Position numbers and translations under genes: made by a program
The notes under the pieces: model-generated
Told to the model about the DNA's origin: nothing
What the model saw: the letters and a program-made list of their open reading frames with translations, nothing else
Database searches by the model: none
In this document: piece by piece, positions 62,691-64,000 of the stretch
Layout: every line of letters starts with the position of its first letter
Position numbering within the stretch: the first letter of the stretch is position 1
Origin: Lampris incognitus
Taxonomy: Eukaryota; Chordata; Actinopteri; Lampriformes; Lampridae
NCBI RefSeq assembly: GCF_029633865.1
Contig: NC_079214.1
Span: 24,549,873 to 24,613,872 of the forward strand
DNA length: 64,000 nucleotides
Reading direction: 5' to 3'

Positions 62691-64000
62691 TGGAGGGGGG
62701 GGGACGTGTCCCCCAGTCCCATGTCAATTACCTGCTTGCTGAAATCTGGTTGTGTCCCAGCTTATCTTAAACATGCAGTTGTTCAGCATCTTATGGAAAA
62801 AAAAAACCTAACCATGATCCATCCCTTCCCAAGAACTATAGGCCTGTATCTTAGATGCCTTTTATCTCAAAAATTTTAGAGAAAGTTGTTGCCAAACAGC
62901 TCACTGCCATCTTGACTGCACACAATATTTTAGATAAAGTCCAATCTGGCTTCCGTCAGAAGCATTATACTGAAACAGCTCTTCAGAGTCTCCAGTGACA
63001 TAATGATGTCTTCTGATGTGGGTGAATGCTCTGTTTTGATGCTGCTGGCTGTTAGCACAGCTTTTGATACTATAGATCACAGCATCCTGACTGAAAGGCT
63101 TAGGCAGTGGGTGGGTGTCTTTGGGAGCACCCTGGACTGGTTCTCCTCCTATCTCTCGATTAGGAGTTTTTCTGTCACTTGGTCCCTACATGTCTGAAAC
63201 TACTGCTCTTTCCTATGGTATGCCTCAGGGTTCTGTCTTGGGTCCTAATATTATTTGCTTTGTATATGCTTCCCTTGGCTCATATTATTAGCAGACTTAA
63301 AGGTATCTTATGTCACTGTTACACTGATGATATTCAGCTGTATGTCTCTTTTAAGCCTGATAAAACTGAAACTGTTTTGAAAAATTGTTTTGCACAATTT
63401 AGGGTCTATGGATATAAATTAGCACTCTTGCTAACTCCAGCATGTTTACATCTTGTATTTTATACAGATGTTAATTTAATGTGCTCTGCCCCTATCAAAT
63501 AAACAAAGAAAGAATTGTTTGATTGCTATTAAGGATATGATGGCTCACAACTTTTTACAGGTGAAAAGATAAGACTGAGGTCCTATCATTGCTTCAGATA
63601 ATACAGATTTCAAGCTTGCTCAGTGCATTGGGTCCCTTTCTTCAGCTGCACAGTCAAATCTTAGAAATCTTGGTGTTATATCTGATCAGGCCATGTACCT
63701 CAATCAACATATTAAATTGTTGACCTGTACAAGTTTCTTCCATTTAAGAAACATTGCCAAACTCAGGTCTGTTGTATTACAACCTGAGCTAGAGATAATC
63801 ATTCACGCTTTTATTTCATCCCGGCTAGACTAGTATATTCCCTTTTCACCTGCCTCAGGAAGTTGTCCCTGGACCATCAACAAATGGTCTAGAACAGTTC
63901 TGACCCAGTCCAGCAGGGCGACTCAAATCACACCCATCTTGTCTTCTTTACATTAGCTCCCCATCAAGTTTAGGATTCATTTTAAGGTTCTTGTTTTCAC
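62691..64000 (+). mobile_element. L2-like LINE fragment, RT domain, runs off window
   Basis: Broken frames give SPMSITCLLKSGCVPAYLKHA (62717), the NYRPVS-type segment (about 62835), SGFRQKHYTETALQSLQ (62948), FDTIDHSILTERLRQWVG (63063), SYLSIRSFSVTW (63150), a GSVLGP-type box (63230) and CYTDDIQLYVSFKPD (63320). Stops and shifts are frequent. The 5' part is truncated and the 3' end lies beyond 64000. It is the same broad family as 35441-37601. Confidence 0.8.

Overview
The window is vertebrate nuclear DNA, almost certainly from a teleost fish. The evidence is a spliced gene with vertebrate-type exons, a high density of (TG)n/(CA)n and other microsatellites, several tRNA-headed SINE families, and a transposon mix typical of ray-finned fish: Tol2-like and Charlie-like hAT, Tc1, Rex1/L2/RTE/L1 LINEs and a DIRS tyrosine-recombinase element. 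There is no operon structure, rRNA, true tRNA gene or CRISPR array. Family names come from recognised motifs and memory, not from a database search.

Layout. 1-2.6 kb: LINE remnant with two tandem ~275 bp monomers. 2.6-8.0 kb: a nearly intact Tol2-like hAT transposon (2637-8022) with a perfect 8 bp target duplication, a four-exon transposase on the minus strand broken by one nonsense codon, and a 672 bp palindrome in its first intron. 9-12 kb: SINEs. 12.3-17.9 kb: two or three Rex1-like LINE copies on the minus strand. 19.3-27.1 kb: a second hAT (plus strand) whose last coding exon is split by a nearly intact DIRS retrotransposon (20360-26255) with gag, RT/RNase H and tyrosine recombinase ORFs, inverted terminal repeats and an internal complementary region. 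29.3-30.5 kb: a Tc1 element rebuilt as a foldback with two 535 bp arms. 31.1-31.4 kb: a THAP-domain exon. 31.7-32.1 kb: a foldback with TTAGGG repeats at its centre. 33.0-40.8 kb: an L1 3' part that contains an RTE element, which itself contains an L2-like LINE and a hAT-type MITE; target duplications prove most of the nesting. 41-47.5 kb: microsatellites, SINEs and MITEs.

50.4-56.6 kb holds the only clear host gene: the last six exons of a Groucho/TLE co-repressor (best match to tle3) on the minus strand. They encode the C-terminal WD40 propeller, and all splice sites and reading phases are consistent. Its introns carry three SINEs. Upstream exons are not seen in the remaining 7.4 kb, which carries another SINE, a degraded Charlie-like hAT (57955-60444), an antisense ZBED-type hAT fragment and an L2-like LINE that runs off the window end.

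Apart from tle3 and possibly the THAP exon, the window records successive transposon insertions. The most informative objects are the DIRS element inside a hAT exon, with its odd terminal and internal repeats, the Tol2-like hAT that is one codon from an open transposase, and the Tc1 foldback.
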